Shown: positions 25,120-34,082 of the stretch, piece by piece
Layout of the letters: each line of letters begins with the position of its first letter
Position numbering within the stretch: the stretch's first letter is position 1
Assembly (NCBI GenBank): GCA_945788675.1
Contig: CALZMY010000121.1
Span: forward strand, 1 to 39,493
DNA: 39,493 nt
Direction: 5' to 3'
DNA from: an uncultured Gammaproteobacteria bacterium
GTDB lineage: Bacteria > Pseudomonadota > Gammaproteobacteria > SZUA-140
The notes under the pieces: model-generated
What the model was told of the DNA's origin: nothing
The model's database searches: none
The model's input: only the letters and a program-made list of their open reading frames with translations
Position numbers and translations under genes: made by a program

Positions 25120-25404
25120 TTAACCCGTCTCAAAGCTCGACAACGACTGATGGGTGACTTTCTCAGCAGTGACCGCGACCACACTCGACTGCGCTGATCC
25201 TTGCCATAACCAGGCCGCTAAGGCTCTTACCGCAATGTCATCACCGCAGGCGAGCACTTCGACAGTGCCATCGGGACGATTACGCGCCCAGCCGCTCACC
25301 CCGAGTCCCCGTGCCTTTTGCTGTGTCGCAGCACGATAAAAGACCCCTTGCACCTCACCTGAAACGATACAACGCAGACAAACCTTCACAGAATCTTCTG
25401 ACAT
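25120..25404 (-). CDS. acyP: Acylphosphatase
   Basis: Hydrolyses acyl phosphates to carboxylate and phosphate; a small cytoplasmic ferredoxin-fold enzyme. The 94-residue protein has both signature stretches: G-x-V-Q-G-V-F-Y-R with catalytic Arg24, and G-W-A-R-N-R-P-D-G-T-V-E-V with catalytic Asn42. The N-terminal S-E-D-S-V precedes the first strand. It lies 15 bases downstream of yqhA on the same strand and may be co-transcribed. Confidence 0.95.
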   Translation of the reverse strand: MSEDSVKVCLRCIVSGEVQGVFYRAATQQKARGLGVSGWARNRPDGTVEVLACGDDIAVRALAAWLWQGSAQSSVVAVTAEKVTHQSLSSFETG

Positions 25405-25419
25405 ATCACTATGGAAATA

Positions 25420-25968
25420 TTATTCAGGCTTACCCGCGTGTGCATGACCTTCGGCATGCGACAGATAGATCGCGACACCGATCAGCGCAATGCCACCCGC
25501 AAGATAAAGCAGATCAAGTGGTGTCTTAAATTTAATATCCACCGCATACTCAAAAAATTTCACAATCAGAATCATCAAGATCACCTTCGCCAGGCGACTC
25601 TTAAGATCATCCAGACTAGTGATCATCAGCACACTCGAGGAGATCTTTTTCCCTTCAGCCTGATCGATAGCACTAATAAAGAGTTCGTATAACCCCAGTG
25701 CAAAGATCAACAACACAGTTGCCAGTAGATAACCGTCAACGATTTCCACCACATGGGTGACTGTCTCGCCACGTAGATCGGCACGGACATCAGTGCTTAA
25801 CGATGGCGAAGCATATTCTATAAGATGCGTAATCATATAGTAGGCATCAACGGTCGCCATAAAGAACATCGCGAACGCTGCCGCAAGACTGGAGAGCACC
25901 GCCGACAGCACCACAAATCGACTGTTCCATAAAAAACCTTCAAAGGCCTGTCCAATTCTTTTCATCAT
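25420..25968 (-). CDS. yqhA: YqhA family membrane protein (UPF0114)
   Basis: A 182-residue inner-membrane protein of unknown function. It has four hydrophobic segments, about 18-38, 84-104, 126-144 and 150-168. Family traits are the early F-E-x-x-L-W-N-S-R-F and the middle Y-L-L-A-T-V-L-L-I-F-A-L-G-L-Y-E-L-F, followed by D-D-L-K-S-R-L-A-K-V. The His-rich tail H-A-E-G-H-A-H-A-G is unusual, and metal binding is possible but not shown. Two Met codons stand in tandem at the start. The genes acyP and yqhA run in the same direction as yihY and the DUF4398 gene upstream. Confidence 0.85.
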   Translation of the reverse strand: MMKRIGQAFEGFLWNSRFVVLSAVLSSLAAAFAMFFMATVDAYYMITHLIEYASPSLSTDVRADLRGETVTHVVEIVDGYLLATVLLIFALGLYELFISAIDQAEGKKISSSVLMITSLDDLKSRLAKVILMILIVKFFEYAVDIKFKTPLDLLYLAGGIALIGVAIYLSHAEGHAHAGKPE

Positions 25969-26041
25969 CTACCACGCATATTTTGGTGATTGTTCAGTAA
26001 AAAAACAGTTCCGACTCAATTCCACAGTTGCGACCGATCGA

Positions 26042-26896
26042 TCATAACACGCCATCATCACGATGATCCTGCTCAAAGGTCGTCAGACAACGTGCTATCT
26101 CGGCACCCAGCAACACCACCAGCCAGGAGACATAAATCCAGACCAGGAATACCGGTATCACAGCCAACGCGCCATAAATCACCGTATAGGTAGGAAATGC
26201 CAATACGTACCAGGCAAACCCCTTCTTTGCCAGCTCAAATAGCAGTGCCGCCACCACTGCAGCAACCATCCCTGCGCCCCATGAAACTTCACAGTTTGGC
26301 ACCACCACATAAAACAACAATAGCGCAATACCCGTGACCGCAATGGGTGCGACCATCAACAACATATTTTTCATACCCGTAACGGTTTCACCAGCGTCGG
26401 CTACCAATGGCAATGAAACCACATATGAAGTCAGCAAAATACTGGCGGCAAACAGGATGGAACCAAACAGCAGCACCCCACCATAAATCAACAGTGCAGA
26501 GAAAATATTTCGCTTCGGTTTAGCCTGCCAGATATCATTCAATGCAACGTTAATAGCGTTCATCAACATCAATGCGGTCAGCATTAAAAACAGCAGCCCA
26601 ATACCACCACTGCTAGCAGCAGTCTCAACGAATTGCTGAAAGTGTACCTGTAACTGCTGGCTGGATGCCGGCACAAAATTATTAAAGATATAGCCCTGAA
26701 TCTCATCCACCAGCGAAGCAAACAGAGGAAAGAAGGCAAGGATTGAAAAGACAACTGCTAACAATGGTACCAACGACAACAGGGTGGTGTAACTTAACGC
26801 GGCAGCCGTACGGGTACAGTTATCCTGAACAAAACGACGAATCACATAACGCAAAAAAAGAAAGGTAACATGCGCGCGGCCAGGGCTGTTATTCAA
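26042..26896 (-). CDS. YihY/BrkB family inner-membrane protein
   Basis: A 284-residue membrane protein with about six segments. The family was once misnamed RNase BN; its true function is unsettled. Signatures are the N-terminal T-R-T-A-A-A-L-S-Y-T-T-L-L-S-L-V-P and the late Y-T-V-I-Y-G-A-L-A-V-I-P-V-F-L-V-W-I-Y-x-S-W. The frame begins with TTG at 26896, 9 bases after the stop of the upstream lipoprotein gene; no good ribosome site is seen, so translation may be coupled or the start may be slightly later. A short 73-base gap separates it from yqhA. Confidence 0.9.
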   Translation of the reverse strand: MNNSPGRAHVTFLFLRYVIRRFVQDNCTRTAAALSYTTLLSLVPLLAVVFSILAFFPLFASLVDEIQGYIFNNFVPASSQQLQVHFQQFVETAASSGGIGLLFLMLTALMLMNAINVALNDIWQAKPKRNIFSALLIYGGVLLFGSILFAASILLTSYVVSLPLVADAGETVTGMKNMLLMVAPIAVTGIALLLFYVVVPNCEVSWGAGMVAAVVAALLFELAKKGFAWYVLAFPTYTVIYGALAVIPVFLVWIYVSWLVVLLGAEIARCLTTFEQDHRDDGVL

Positions 26897-26905
26897 AATA
26901 GGAAG

Positions 26906-27382
26906 TTATTCGAGATTGAGATCTTGCTCGGCCTGATGCCTCGCTTCATTAGCCAGCCGAATAGCTTCATGAACTCTATTTTCGTCAGCGGCAACCACTG
27001 CCCGGTTAAAAAGCAATGTCGCTTCATTGGAGAGCAGGCCTCGTTCGGTCGCTTTTAGTAATGCCGACTTGGTGGCACTCATCACCTGCGCAATATCCTG
27101 TGCCTTGATCGCCTCCACTCTCGCTGCCGTGGCATCATCACGGGCATCACCAAACTCGCCCAGCTCCAGCTCACGTTCCGCCTTGTTAAGCAATGCCTCG
27201 GCCTGCTGCACTTTTTCGCTGGCATGCTCGGCAGCGCCTGCGTCATGGGCTGCACTCACCGCCTGCCTCGCATCACTCATCTCCTGAGTCGGCGCGCTAG
27301 CACACGCTGCCAGCAACAGGATCCAGGGAATGAATAGAACACTTGATATTCTCAAAAAGACACCGCCATAGCAACCACTCAT
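26906..27382 (-). CDS. DUF4398-type lipoprotein, coiled-coil
   Basis: A predicted outer-membrane lipoprotein. The signal I-P-W-I-L-L-L-A-A-C-A-S-A has the lipobox L-A-A-C. The mature part is all helix, rich in Ala, Glu and Lys (A-R-Q-A-V-S-A-A-H-D-A-G-A ... K-V-Q-Q-A-E-A-L-L-N-K-A-E), the DUF4398 pattern often seen beside OmpA-like proteins. I take the ATG at 27382 as the start; a TTG at 27355 would give a better signal-peptide length, and a longer frame reaches 27511. None has a clear ribosome site. It lies 9 bases before yihY and is divergent from arsC. No partner is evident. Confidence 0.75.
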   Translation of the reverse strand: MSGCYGGVFLRISSVLFIPWILLLAACASAPTQEMSDARQAVSAAHDAGAAEHASEKVQQAEALLNKAERELELGEFGDARDDATAARVEAIKAQDIAQVMSATKSALLKATERGLLSNEATLLFNRAVVAADENRVHEAIRLANEARHQAEQDLNLE

Positions 27383-27535
27383 AACACACTGCTGGACAAA
27401 AGAAAAACAGCCCCAATCCTGCATAAACTGAACACAACTGGCTGAAATTATCGCCCTCGTTCTGTAGGCTGTCAAGGAAAGGCGCGTTAGAATAAGCGCT
27501 ATCGGAAACAATCATAAATTCAGGAAAAGTTGCGC

Positions 27536-27883
27536 ATGACCACCACAATTTATCACAATCCACGCTGTTCAAAATCACGTCAGACACTGCAGCTGCTCAA
27601 AGACAACAATATTGAGCCTGTAATCATCGAATATCTACAATCCCCACCTTCAGAGCAGGTGCTGGATGAAATTCTCACCCTGCTTGACATCGAACCGCGC
27701 GAACTGATGCGAAACAAAGAAGCGGCCTACCAGGAAAACAACCTTAAAAATCCGGCCCTAACTCGCGCTGAACTGATTTCCGCTATGGTGCAGCACCCTA
27801 TCTTGATCGAAAGACCCATTGTGATTAGCAACAATAAGGCTGCTATTGGCCGTCCGCCTGAAAACGTACTGGAGATCATCTAA
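27536..27883 (+). CDS. arsC: Arsenate reductase, glutaredoxin-dependent ArsC family
   Basis: A 115-residue ArsC/Spx-fold protein. Start taken at ATG 27536, with AGGA 10 bases upstream; a TTG two codons earlier is also open. Catalytic Cys11 sits in N-P-R-C-S-K-S, and the arginines of the arsenate-binding site appear in M-R-N-K-E, E-R-P-I-V and I-G-R-P-P-E. The pattern is that of plasmid R773 ArsC. There are no arsB or arsR genes nearby, so it may be a housekeeping YffB/ArsC homologue rather than part of a resistance operon. It ends 1 base before wrbA, which suggests co-transcription. Confidence 0.92.
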   Translation: MTTTIYHNPRCSKSRQTLQLLKDNNIEPVIIEYLQSPPSEQVLDEILTLLDIEPRELMRNKEAAYQENNLKNPALTRAELISAMVQHPILIERPIVISNNKAAIGRPPENVLEII

Positions 27884-27884
27884 C

Positions 27885-28478
27885 ATGACAGAGATACTAG
27901 TACTCTATTACAGTCGCTACGGCAGTGTGGCAAAGATGGCCCAGCTGGTCGCGCGAGGCATCGAAGAGATGCCAGGGGTGACAGCACGCATCCGCACGGT
28001 CCCTGCGATTTCAACGGTGTGCGAGGCAACTGCAGATAGCATCCCCGCTGAAGGCGCACCCTACGCAACACATGATGACCTCAAACAATGCGCTGGACTG
28101 GCACTCGGCAGCCCGACGCGTTTTGGCAACATGGCCGCGCCGCTCAAATATTTTATCGACAGCACCAGTGACCTGTGGCTGAGCGGGACATTGAGTGGTA
28201 AACCGGCAGGGATTTTCACCTCAACCGCCTCGATGCATGGCGGCCAGGAGAGCACATTACTCTCGATGATGTTGCCACTGCTGCACCACGGTATGTTGAT
28301 CAGCGGCATCCCCTATAGCGAAACCGATCTACTCACTACCCAGAGTGGCGGCACCCCATATGGAGCAAGCCATCTCGCCGGTAACGATGGAAAATCACCG
28401 CTCACAGAAGAAGAAAAACGACTCTGCCGGGCGTTGGGTAAACGGATCGCAGAGACAGCACTTAAGCTTCAGGCTTAA
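27885..28478 (+). CDS. wrbA: NAD(P)H:quinone oxidoreductase WrbA
   Basis: FMN-dependent flavodoxin-like quinone reductase of 197 residues, protecting against redox cycling. ATG 27885 follows GGAG by about 11 bases and is 1 base after the arsC stop; a longer frame from 27846 overlaps arsC. The FMN-phosphate loop is Y-Y-S-R-Y-G-S-V; other family marks are G-S-P-T-R-F-G-N-M, the F-T-S-T-A-S-M-H-G-G-Q-E-S-T stretch and G-G-T-P-Y-G-A-S-H. It is close to hda on the opposite strand, with about 20 bases between the stops. Confidence 0.93.
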   Translation: MTEILVLYYSRYGSVAKMAQLVARGIEEMPGVTARIRTVPAISTVCEATADSIPAEGAPYATHDDLKQCAGLALGSPTRFGNMAAPLKYFIDSTSDLWLSGTLSGKPAGIFTSTASMHGGQESTLLSMMLPLLHHGMLISGIPYSETDLLTTQSGGTPYGASHLAGNDGKSPLTEEEKRLCRALGKRIAETALKLQA

Positions 28479-28497
28479 TACAACACCAGATAGCTAA

Positions 28498-29202
28498 TCA
28501 AGTATCACGCGCCATAAACGCTTTCAAAAAGGGAATGGTCAAGCGACGCTGCGCCGCCAATGTGGCATGATCGAGTGCTGCGAGTAGCGAAAACAGCGAG
28601 TGCATGTCGCGTCGTGTACGACTAAAAAGATAATGTGCCACATCATCACCCATCTCCATGCCGATCGCCTGAGCACGCGCCTGTAATGCCAGCACCTTCT
28701 GCTCATCGCCAAGTTCATTAAGCTGAAACACCAGCCCCCAACCCAGGCGCGTCACTAGATCCGGGAGTAATAACGCTAATCCTTGTGGTGCGGCATTTGC
28801 CGAGACAATCAACTGCGCCTCATTAGTCTGCATACGATTATAGAGATGAAAGATCGCCTCTTCCCATTCACGCTGGCCCGCAATTGCCTCAATATCATCG
28901 AGACAGACCAGCGCCAAAGATTCCATCCCTTCAAACAGTGCTGGCGTAAACAACTCATAATCACGCAGTGGCAGATAGACTGCCGCCTCATCACGTGCAG
29001 CAACACGATGACAGGCCGCCTGCATCAGATGTGATTTTCCACTCCCTGCAACACCCCAGATATAGAGTGCCGTCGCATCACCGTCGCGATGCTGCGCTGC
29101 ATGTTGCAACGAGGTAATCGCCTGCTGGTTATCAGCGGGGAAAAAGTTTTCAAAGGTTGCGTGATCACGTAACCGGATACTCAACGGTAACTGCATCGCC
29201 AT
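28498..29202 (-). CDS. hda: DnaA regulatory inactivator Hda
   Basis: With the DNA-loaded beta clamp, stimulates ATP hydrolysis by DnaA and prevents over-initiation. The 234-residue protein has the N-terminal clamp-binding sequence M-Q-L-P-L-S-I (compare Q-L-S-L-P-L in E. coli). AAA+ motifs are Walker A G-V-A-G-S-G-K-S, Walker B L-V-C-L-D-D-I-E, sensor 1 N-A-A-P, and a C-terminal helical region with S-R-T-R-R-D-M-H-S-L. DnaA's DNA-binding domain IV is absent, as expected. It is the last gene of a run with DUF2066, CDP-alcohol transferase and PerM-type genes, close together. Confidence 0.94.
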   Translation of the reverse strand: MAMQLPLSIRLRDHATFENFFPADNQQAITSLQHAAQHRDGDATALYIWGVAGSGKSHLMQAACHRVAARDEAAVYLPLRDYELFTPALFEGMESLALVCLDDIEAIAGQREWEEAIFHLYNRMQTNEAQLIVSANAAPQGLALLLPDLVTRLGWGLVFQLNELGDEQKVLALQARAQAIGMEMGDDVAHYLFSRTRRDMHSLFSLLAALDHATLAAQRRLTIPFLKAFMARDT

Positions 29203-29214
29203 GCCAATAAAGAA

Positions 29215-30375
29215 TTACTCTACCTTGCGCGGAGGTGTTTCAGCAACAGCACCTGCCTCAGATTCAGATTCAGATTCAGATTCAGATTCAGATTCAGATT
29301 CAGATTCAGATTCAGGCACATTATCCGAGCCATAAAGGCTGCTATCAAGATAACGTTCATGGGCATGACGTAGCAGTACCACTAATACCGCTGACACTGG
29401 CAATGCCAGCAAAATGCCAAAGAAACCGAACAGCTGTCCACCCGCCATCACTGAAAAAATCACCATCACAGGATGCAGCCCGATACGTTCACCCACTAGC
29501 CACGGCGTTAACACAAAACCTTCCAGCAACTGTCCAACGCCAAAGACCGCAATCACCAATAACAGCAGTGAAAAGTCGTGCACCTGCACCACCGATGCAA
29601 CGCCAGCAACCACAATGCCTACGATCAAACCGAGGTAAGGAACAAAACTGACTACGCCGGCCAGCAGTCCGATCAGAAAGGCAAGGTCGAGTCCCACCGC
29701 CCACAGGCCAACGGTATAGATCGTACTCAATGCCAACATCACCGAAAGCTGACCACGCATAAAGGTACCTAGCACCTCATCACAATCCATCACCAGACGG
29801 CTCACCAGTGATTCCGATGCGCGCGGTAGCAGCGCCCGCAGGTGCTCCACCAGATCGCCCCAGTCGCGCAACAGATAAAAGGTGACTACTGGAATCAACA
29901 CCAGATTACCCACCCATTCCAGTAGCGCCAGCCCTGATTTTGAGACCACAGCGACGAGGCTGATCGCAGTACCACCCACTTGTCGCCAGTGCTCCACAAA
30001 TGCCTGTTTGAAGAGGTCGAGGTTAAGGGAGTGTTCACCAAAACCCACATGCTGCTGCACCCACGGCAGCGCCACACGTTGAATCCAGTCGACATAAGCG
30101 GGCCAGTTATTGATGAACACCCCCATTTGTCTTTCCAGTAGCGGCACAATCACAATCGGCAACATCAATGCCAGGAGCGAGATAACACTAAAGACCGTCA
30201 ATGTTGAACTGTTGCGAGAGATACCCCGCCGTTCAAGACGTACCACAAACGGATGTCCCAGATAGGCAAGCAGTGCTGCAATCAAAAAAGGTGTTAACAC
30301 TGGCGCAAGCAGATAGAGTAAAACGCCACCCCCCGCCACCAGCATCAATATCCACCACTTCTGTGCTTCAGCCAT
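29215..30375 (-). CDS. AI-2E/PerM family transporter with Ser-Glu tail
   Basis: A 386-residue inner-membrane protein of the AI-2 exporter / PerM family, with about seven or eight segments. Family traits are L-T-P-F-L-I-A-A-L-L-A-Y and the late P-Y-L-G-L-I-V-G-I and G-F-V-L-T-P-W-L-V-G-E-R-I-G-L-H-P. I start at ATG 30375; the longer frame begins TTG 30381. The C-terminus carries about ten Ser-Glu dipeptides, encoded by a (TCAGAT)n tract, then A-G-A-V-A-E. This acidic tail is probably cytoplasmic and disordered. The gene starts 2 bases after the CDP-alcohol transferase stop, an operon arrangement. Substrate unknown. Confidence 0.88.
   Translation of the reverse strand: MAEAQKWWILMLVAGGGVLLYLLAPVLTPFLIAALLAYLGHPFVVRLERRGISRNSSTLTVFSVISLLALMLPIVIVPLLERQMGVFINNWPAYVDWIQRVALPWVQQHVGFGEHSLNLDLFKQAFVEHWRQVGGTAISLVAVVSKSGLALLEWVGNLVLIPVVTFYLLRDWGDLVEHLRALLPRASESLVSRLVMDCDEVLGTFMRGQLSVMLALSTIYTVGLWAVGLDLAFLIGLLAGVVSFVPYLGLIVGIVVAGVASVVQVHDFSLLLLVIAVFGVGQLLEGFVLTPWLVGERIGLHPVMVIFSVMAGGQLFGFFGILLALPVSAVLVVLLRHAHERYLDSSLYGSDNVPESESESESESESESESESEAGAVAETPPRKVE
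29258..29315. repeat. Hexanucleotide tandem repeat (TCAGAT), 9.7 units
   Basis: Nine full TCAGAT units (29258-29311) plus TCAG run through the 3' end of the PerM-type gene. On the coding strand the unit reads GAATCT or TCTGAA, giving repeated Ser-Glu. Hexamer changes keep frame, so copy number would vary only the tail length. Confidence 0.95.
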
Positions 30376-30377
30376 CG

Positions 30378-30950
30378 TCAATCACTTCTGTTTATATCTT
30401 CGCTGGCACGCGCTGCCACCGCACGTCGCCCCCAGGTCCACACATAATCGACACCACTCAACAGGGTCGTCACTAGCACAAAATAGATCATGCCCTCGAT
30501 CAACAGCTCAGGCAGCGGCAACAGACTCATTGATAACACCACCAAAAACCCCAACAGGATCTGCGACACAGTGTTCAACTTGCTAACAAACGACGGACTC
30601 ATGTCATACTGGCCGATCAAGTGGTGATATGCAAAGCCGCCGACGACAATCAATACGTCACGCACCAGTACAATCACCACCAGCCACAGCGGCAACAGCC
30701 CCAACCACGCCAATGAGATGTAGGTACTCACCAACAACAGCTTGTCGGCCAGCGGATCTAGGATCGAGCCAAGACGACTGGCACAGTCATATCGCTTGGC
30801 AATATAGCCATCCAGCCCATCGGAGGCGCCGGCTACTGCAAACAATAACAGTGCGACGCCATAGTGTTCATTGAGTAACGCCAGCACCACTGGCAATACC
30901 AGCAAGATCCGCAGTATGGTAATAATATTGGGGATACCACGAAGGTTCAT
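30378..30950 (-). CDS. CDP-alcohol phosphatidyltransferase (PgsA-like)
   Basis: Inner-membrane enzyme that moves a phosphatidyl group from CDP-diacylglycerol to an alcohol, by family resemblance glycerol-3-phosphate. The motif D-x-x-D-G-x-x-A-(R) is D44-x-x-D47-G48-Y-I-A-K-R, with Lys where Arg is usual, followed by G61-x-x-x-D65-x-x-x-D69. There are about five membrane segments in 190 residues. Start ATG 30950 overlaps the DUF2066 stop by 4 bases (ATGA); a GTG at 30968 is the longer option. Compared with typical PgsA it is slightly long. Whether it makes phosphatidylglycerol-phosphate cannot be told from sequence alone. Confidence 0.9.
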   Translation of the reverse strand: MNLRGIPNIITILRILLVLPVVLALLNEHYGVALLLFAVAGASDGLDGYIAKRYDCASRLGSILDPLADKLLLVSTYISLAWLGLLPLWLVVIVLVRDVLIVVGGFAYHHLIGQYDMSPSFVSKLNTVSQILLGFLVVLSMSLLPLPELLIEGMIYFVLVTTLLSGVDYVWTWGRRAVAARASEDINRSD

Positions 30951-32077
30951 GGGGCCAGGCGATACCACAACAATTCATCGACTTCATCGGGCATATTCCA
31001 CGATGACACTGGCAAGGCATCGCTGCTGTCATCGACATTAATGACCGCAGGGGCCTCGATCAGCGTGCGTCCAAAACTGATGATCTGTGCAAGTCCCTCA
31101 CTATTGCCACGCACCTGCAGCGCAAAAGTCACCGCAGCGTCCACCACACTCTCAACCTGCATCGACGTCACCATATCCAGCGATCCTAAAAACTGCGAGG
31201 CACGCGCATAATCTTCCAGGGTGTTGATATCTTTCACCGTCACTCTGACACGGCCACTCTGCGATTCATCGAACACTTTCGCAAAGCGGCGCCCAAGATG
31301 ATCTGCCGTCCCATCGACACCGGCCGACAGCACCTCGGCCTGCAATGGGGAGTTTGATTGCCAGTGTTCCTCGCCTCCGCCCTGATAGAGCGTCCAGCGC
31401 GCTTCCCAGCCACCGCTGCTCTGCCGGTACAGCCTTCCCACCAATACTGCTTCAGTGGCGTAACGGACCGAAGCGGTTAGAATGGCATCCTGAAAGTTAC
31501 CCCAGACATCGGTGAAACGCAGTGCCGCCTGATCCTCAAGATCCCAAAGCGGCACAAATAGCGGCAGGCCGCGACGCTGCGCATGTTGCTGCATCACCTT
31601 TTTCAGCTGCGACAGGGTATCTGCCCCCATCAGGGAACGCTTGCCACCATCATCAACCACCACCCACACTAGAGTGGCAGGGCGCACCTGACCCCACAGC
31701 GGTATACCCGCCTTGCGTAACGATTGATCAATCGCAGCGGGATCGAAACGTATCCATAGCATCTGTGATTGCCCGCCCCCCGCTTCATCACGCTGCCCAG
31801 CCATGCGTGGCAGCTTCCGGTAGCGATATTGCTGCACCAGCTGCAGCGAACGACTGTAGAGTCCTTGCAGCGCATCCACAGCGGGTGTATTGCGATCACC
31901 ACTGATGCGGATCAACACCTCGTCCAGTGCAGCTCGGATGGCCTCGTTGCGTTCATCACGGCCCTGGCTGGTCACCAGCACTTCGGTCTCATACAGACCA
32001 CGCACTTCAGCAGAAAAGGCACTCACTGGCAAAATTAGCGCAAATAAAAGGCCACTGAACAGCCACTCCAGTCGCAT
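30947..32077 (-). CDS. DUF2066 family exported protein
   Basis: A 376-residue exported protein of unknown function. I start at the ATG at 32077, with AGGA 6-7 bases upstream and an M-R-L-E-W-L-F-S signal peptide cut near A-F-S-A; the open frame extends to 32164. Typical traits are an N-terminal V-L-V-x-x-Q-G-R-D-E-R-N-E-A-I, a conserved L-I-R-I-S-G-D-R-N-T-P, and a long beta-rich middle with W-V-V-V-D-D-G-G. It is the first gene of the run ending in hda and is divergent from purM. The purM-DUF2066-hda neighbourhood is one I recall from Pseudomonas; a periplasmic role is likely. Confidence 0.88.
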   Translation of the reverse strand: MRLEWLFSGLLFALILPVSAFSAEVRGLYETEVLVTSQGRDERNEAIRAALDEVLIRISGDRNTPAVDALQGLYSRSLQLVQQYRYRKLPRMAGQRDEAGGGQSQMLWIRFDPAAIDQSLRKAGIPLWGQVRPATLVWVVVDDGGKRSLMGADTLSQLKKVMQQHAQRRGLPLFVPLWDLEDQAALRFTDVWGNFQDAILTASVRYATEAVLVGRLYRQSSGGWEARWTLYQGGGEEHWQSNSPLQAEVLSAGVDGTADHLGRRFAKVFDESQSGRVRVTVKDINTLEDYARASQFLGSLDMVTSMQVESVVDAAVTFALQVRGNSEGLAQIISFGRTLIEAPAVINVDDSSDALPVSSWNMPDEVDELLWYRLAP

Positions 32078-32325
32078 TTTTGTTCCTGTTTTCACCGAGG
32101 ATCCTCTGGTAGTGCGCACGAGAGTGACGGCACGAAGGATGGCACTGCTATCAATATCAATCATAGGCGTTCATTGTATCAGTCAATCGAGCGCTTCCCC
32201 AGATATTACACACCCCGAAGAATCACCCCCAAGCCACGAGCATGGCACATAAATTTACGTTAGAATAGCGTCCGGAGCAGTGCTCTGACAAATCCACCCA
32301 ATCACAGCCATAGTTAGTCGACCCC

Positions 32326-33402
32326 GTGAATTCAGATAATACAAAATCAGAGACCGCAACCAGCACCTCCCTCAGCTACCGTGATGCAGGCGTCGATATC
32401 GATGCCGGTAATGCACTGGTCGAGAAGATCAAGTCCACCGCTAAAAAGACGATGCGCCCTGGGGTACTCTCCGGTCTCGGCGGTTTTGGCGCGCTATTCG
32501 AACTGCCGCTAGAGCGCTATCGCCAGCCGGTGCTGGTCTCCGGTACCGACGGCGTCGGCACCAAACTAAAACTGGCGATCGAAACTGGCAAACACGACAC
32601 CATCGGTATCGACCTGGTGGCGATGTGTGTCAACGATCTGATCGTGCAGGGGGCGGAACCACTTTTTTTTCTCGACTACTACGCCACCGGCAAACTGGAT
32701 GTTAACGCCGCCGCCGAGGTGATTCAAGGGATTGGCAAAGGGTGTAAGCTAGCCGGTGCCGCGCTGAGCGGCGGTGAAACGGCCGAAATGCCGGGCATGT
32801 ATCAAACGGGAGACTACGACGTCGCCGGTTTTTGCGTCGGTGTCGTCGAAAAGGATCTAATCATCGATGGCAGCAAGGTTGCCGCAGGAGATGCGCTAAT
32901 TGGCCTCGCCTCATCAGGTCCGCACTCTAACGGCTATTCACTGATCCGCAAGATCATCGAACACTGCGGCGCTGACCTCGGACAACCCTTTGGGGACAGC
33001 ACCCTCGGCGAGACCCTGCTGACACCGACGCGTATCTACATCAAACCATTATTAGACCTGTTCAAACAGATCGATGTCCATGCGCTGTCGCACATCACCG
33101 GCGGTGGCCTGCTGGAAAATCTGCCTCGCGTCATGCCTGAAGGTACCCGTGCTGAAATCGACTGCCACGCCTGGCCACGCCCGGCCATCTTTGACTGGCT
33201 GCAGCAACAGGGCAATGTCACTGTTGAAGAGATGCACCGCACCTTTAACTGTGGAGTCGGCATGGTGCTATGTGTCGCCGCAGACGATGCCAACCAGACC
33301 ATCGAACTGTTACAGCAACTGGGAGAACAGGCGTGGCAGATCGGCACCATTCAGTCGGCCCCAAATGAAACCGCAAGCGTGACACTCTCTAATACTAAAT
33401 GA
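32326..33402 (+). CDS. purM: Phosphoribosylformylglycinamidine cyclo-ligase
   Basis: Fifth step of purine synthesis: closes FGAM to AIR with ATP. The 358-residue protein starts at GTG 32326, the only possible start before the conserved region, without a clear ribosome site. Landmarks match E. coli PurM closely: L-S-Y-R-D-A-G-V-D-I-D-A-G-N, G-G-F-G-A-L, V-S-G-T-D-G-V-G-T-K, H-D-T-I-G-I-D-L-V-A-M-C-V-N-D, and G-G-E-T-A-E-M-P-G-M-Y. The last 4 bases overlap purN (ATGA). A divergent 248-base region separates it from the DUF2066 start; nothing else is seen there. Confidence 0.96.
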   Translation: MNSDNTKSETATSTSLSYRDAGVDIDAGNALVEKIKSTAKKTMRPGVLSGLGGFGALFELPLERYRQPVLVSGTDGVGTKLKLAIETGKHDTIGIDLVAMCVNDLIVQGAEPLFFLDYYATGKLDVNAAAEVIQGIGKGCKLAGAALSGGETAEMPGMYQTGDYDVAGFCVGVVEKDLIIDGSKVAAGDALIGLASSGPHSNGYSLIRKIIEHCGADLGQPFGDSTLGETLLTPTRIYIKPLLDLFKQIDVHALSHITGGGLLENLPRVMPEGTRAEIDCHAWPRPAIFDWLQQQGNVTVEEMHRTFNCGVGMVLCVAADDANQTIELLQQLGEQAWQIGTIQSAPNETASVTLSNTK

Positions 33403-34082
33403 GCAAAACCAATAGTGGGAGCACAGCCGCACTGCCCATTGTCGTGCTGATCTCAGGCAGCGGCAGTAACCTGCAGGCCATCATTGACGCCATCCGCGAT
33501 GACGGCCTGCCAGGCGAAATCCGCGCGGTCATCAGCAATCGTCCAGATGCTTATGGCCTGGTGCGTGCTCGTGCTGCGAATATCCCTGCAGAAGTTATCG
33601 ACCACACCACTTTCAACAATCGCACCGAATATGAAGTGGCACTACAACAGCTAATCGACCAATATTCCCCGGCACTGGTAGTACTCGCAGGCTACATGCG
33701 CATCCTCGGTGCTGCATTTGTCGAGCATTACCAGGGACGGATGCTGAATATTCACCCATCGCTACTGCCCGAGTTCCCCGGCCTCAATACCCACCAGCGT
33801 GCGCTGGATGCGGCCGTTGCAGCACACGGCGCAAGCGTCCATCTGGTCACCAATGAACTCGATGGTGGTCCAGTGATCATTCAGGCGGCAGTACCACTAC
33901 TGCCAAACGATGATGCCACAGTGCTGGCGGAACGCGTCCAGACGCAGGAACATCAGATCTACCCCCTCGCCATCCGCTGGTTTGCAGAAGGGCGACTGAC
34001 AGTAAAAGCGGGTGACATCCTGCTCGACCAAAAGCCTCTGAATCAGCCCATCAACTACCGCCCAACTACTGTCTCACCATGA
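33399..34082 (+). CDS. purN: Phosphoribosylglycinamide formyltransferase
   Basis: Third purine step: formylates GAR using 10-formyl-tetrahydrofolate. In 227 residues: G-S-G-S-N-L-Q-A-I at the phosphate-binding N-terminus, catalytic Asn-His in L-N-I-H-P-S-L-L-P, then G-L-N-T-H-Q-R-A-L, H-G-A-S-V-H-L-V and D-G-G-P-V-I-I-Q-A (catalytic Asp). The N-terminus has about ten extra residues relative to E. coli PurN. It overlaps purM by 4 bases upstream and the VanZ-like gene by 4 downstream, so one transcript probably covers three or four genes. Confidence 0.96.
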   Translation: MSKTNSGSTAALPIVVLISGSGSNLQAIIDAIRDDGLPGEIRAVISNRPDAYGLVRARAANIPAEVIDHTTFNNRTEYEVALQQLIDQYSPALVVLAGYMRILGAAFVEHYQGRMLNIHPSLLPEFPGLNTHQRALDAAVAAHGASVHLVTNELDGGPVIIQAAVPLLPNDDATVLAERVQTQEHQIYPLAIRWFAEGRLTVKAGDILLDQKPLNQPINYRPTTVSP

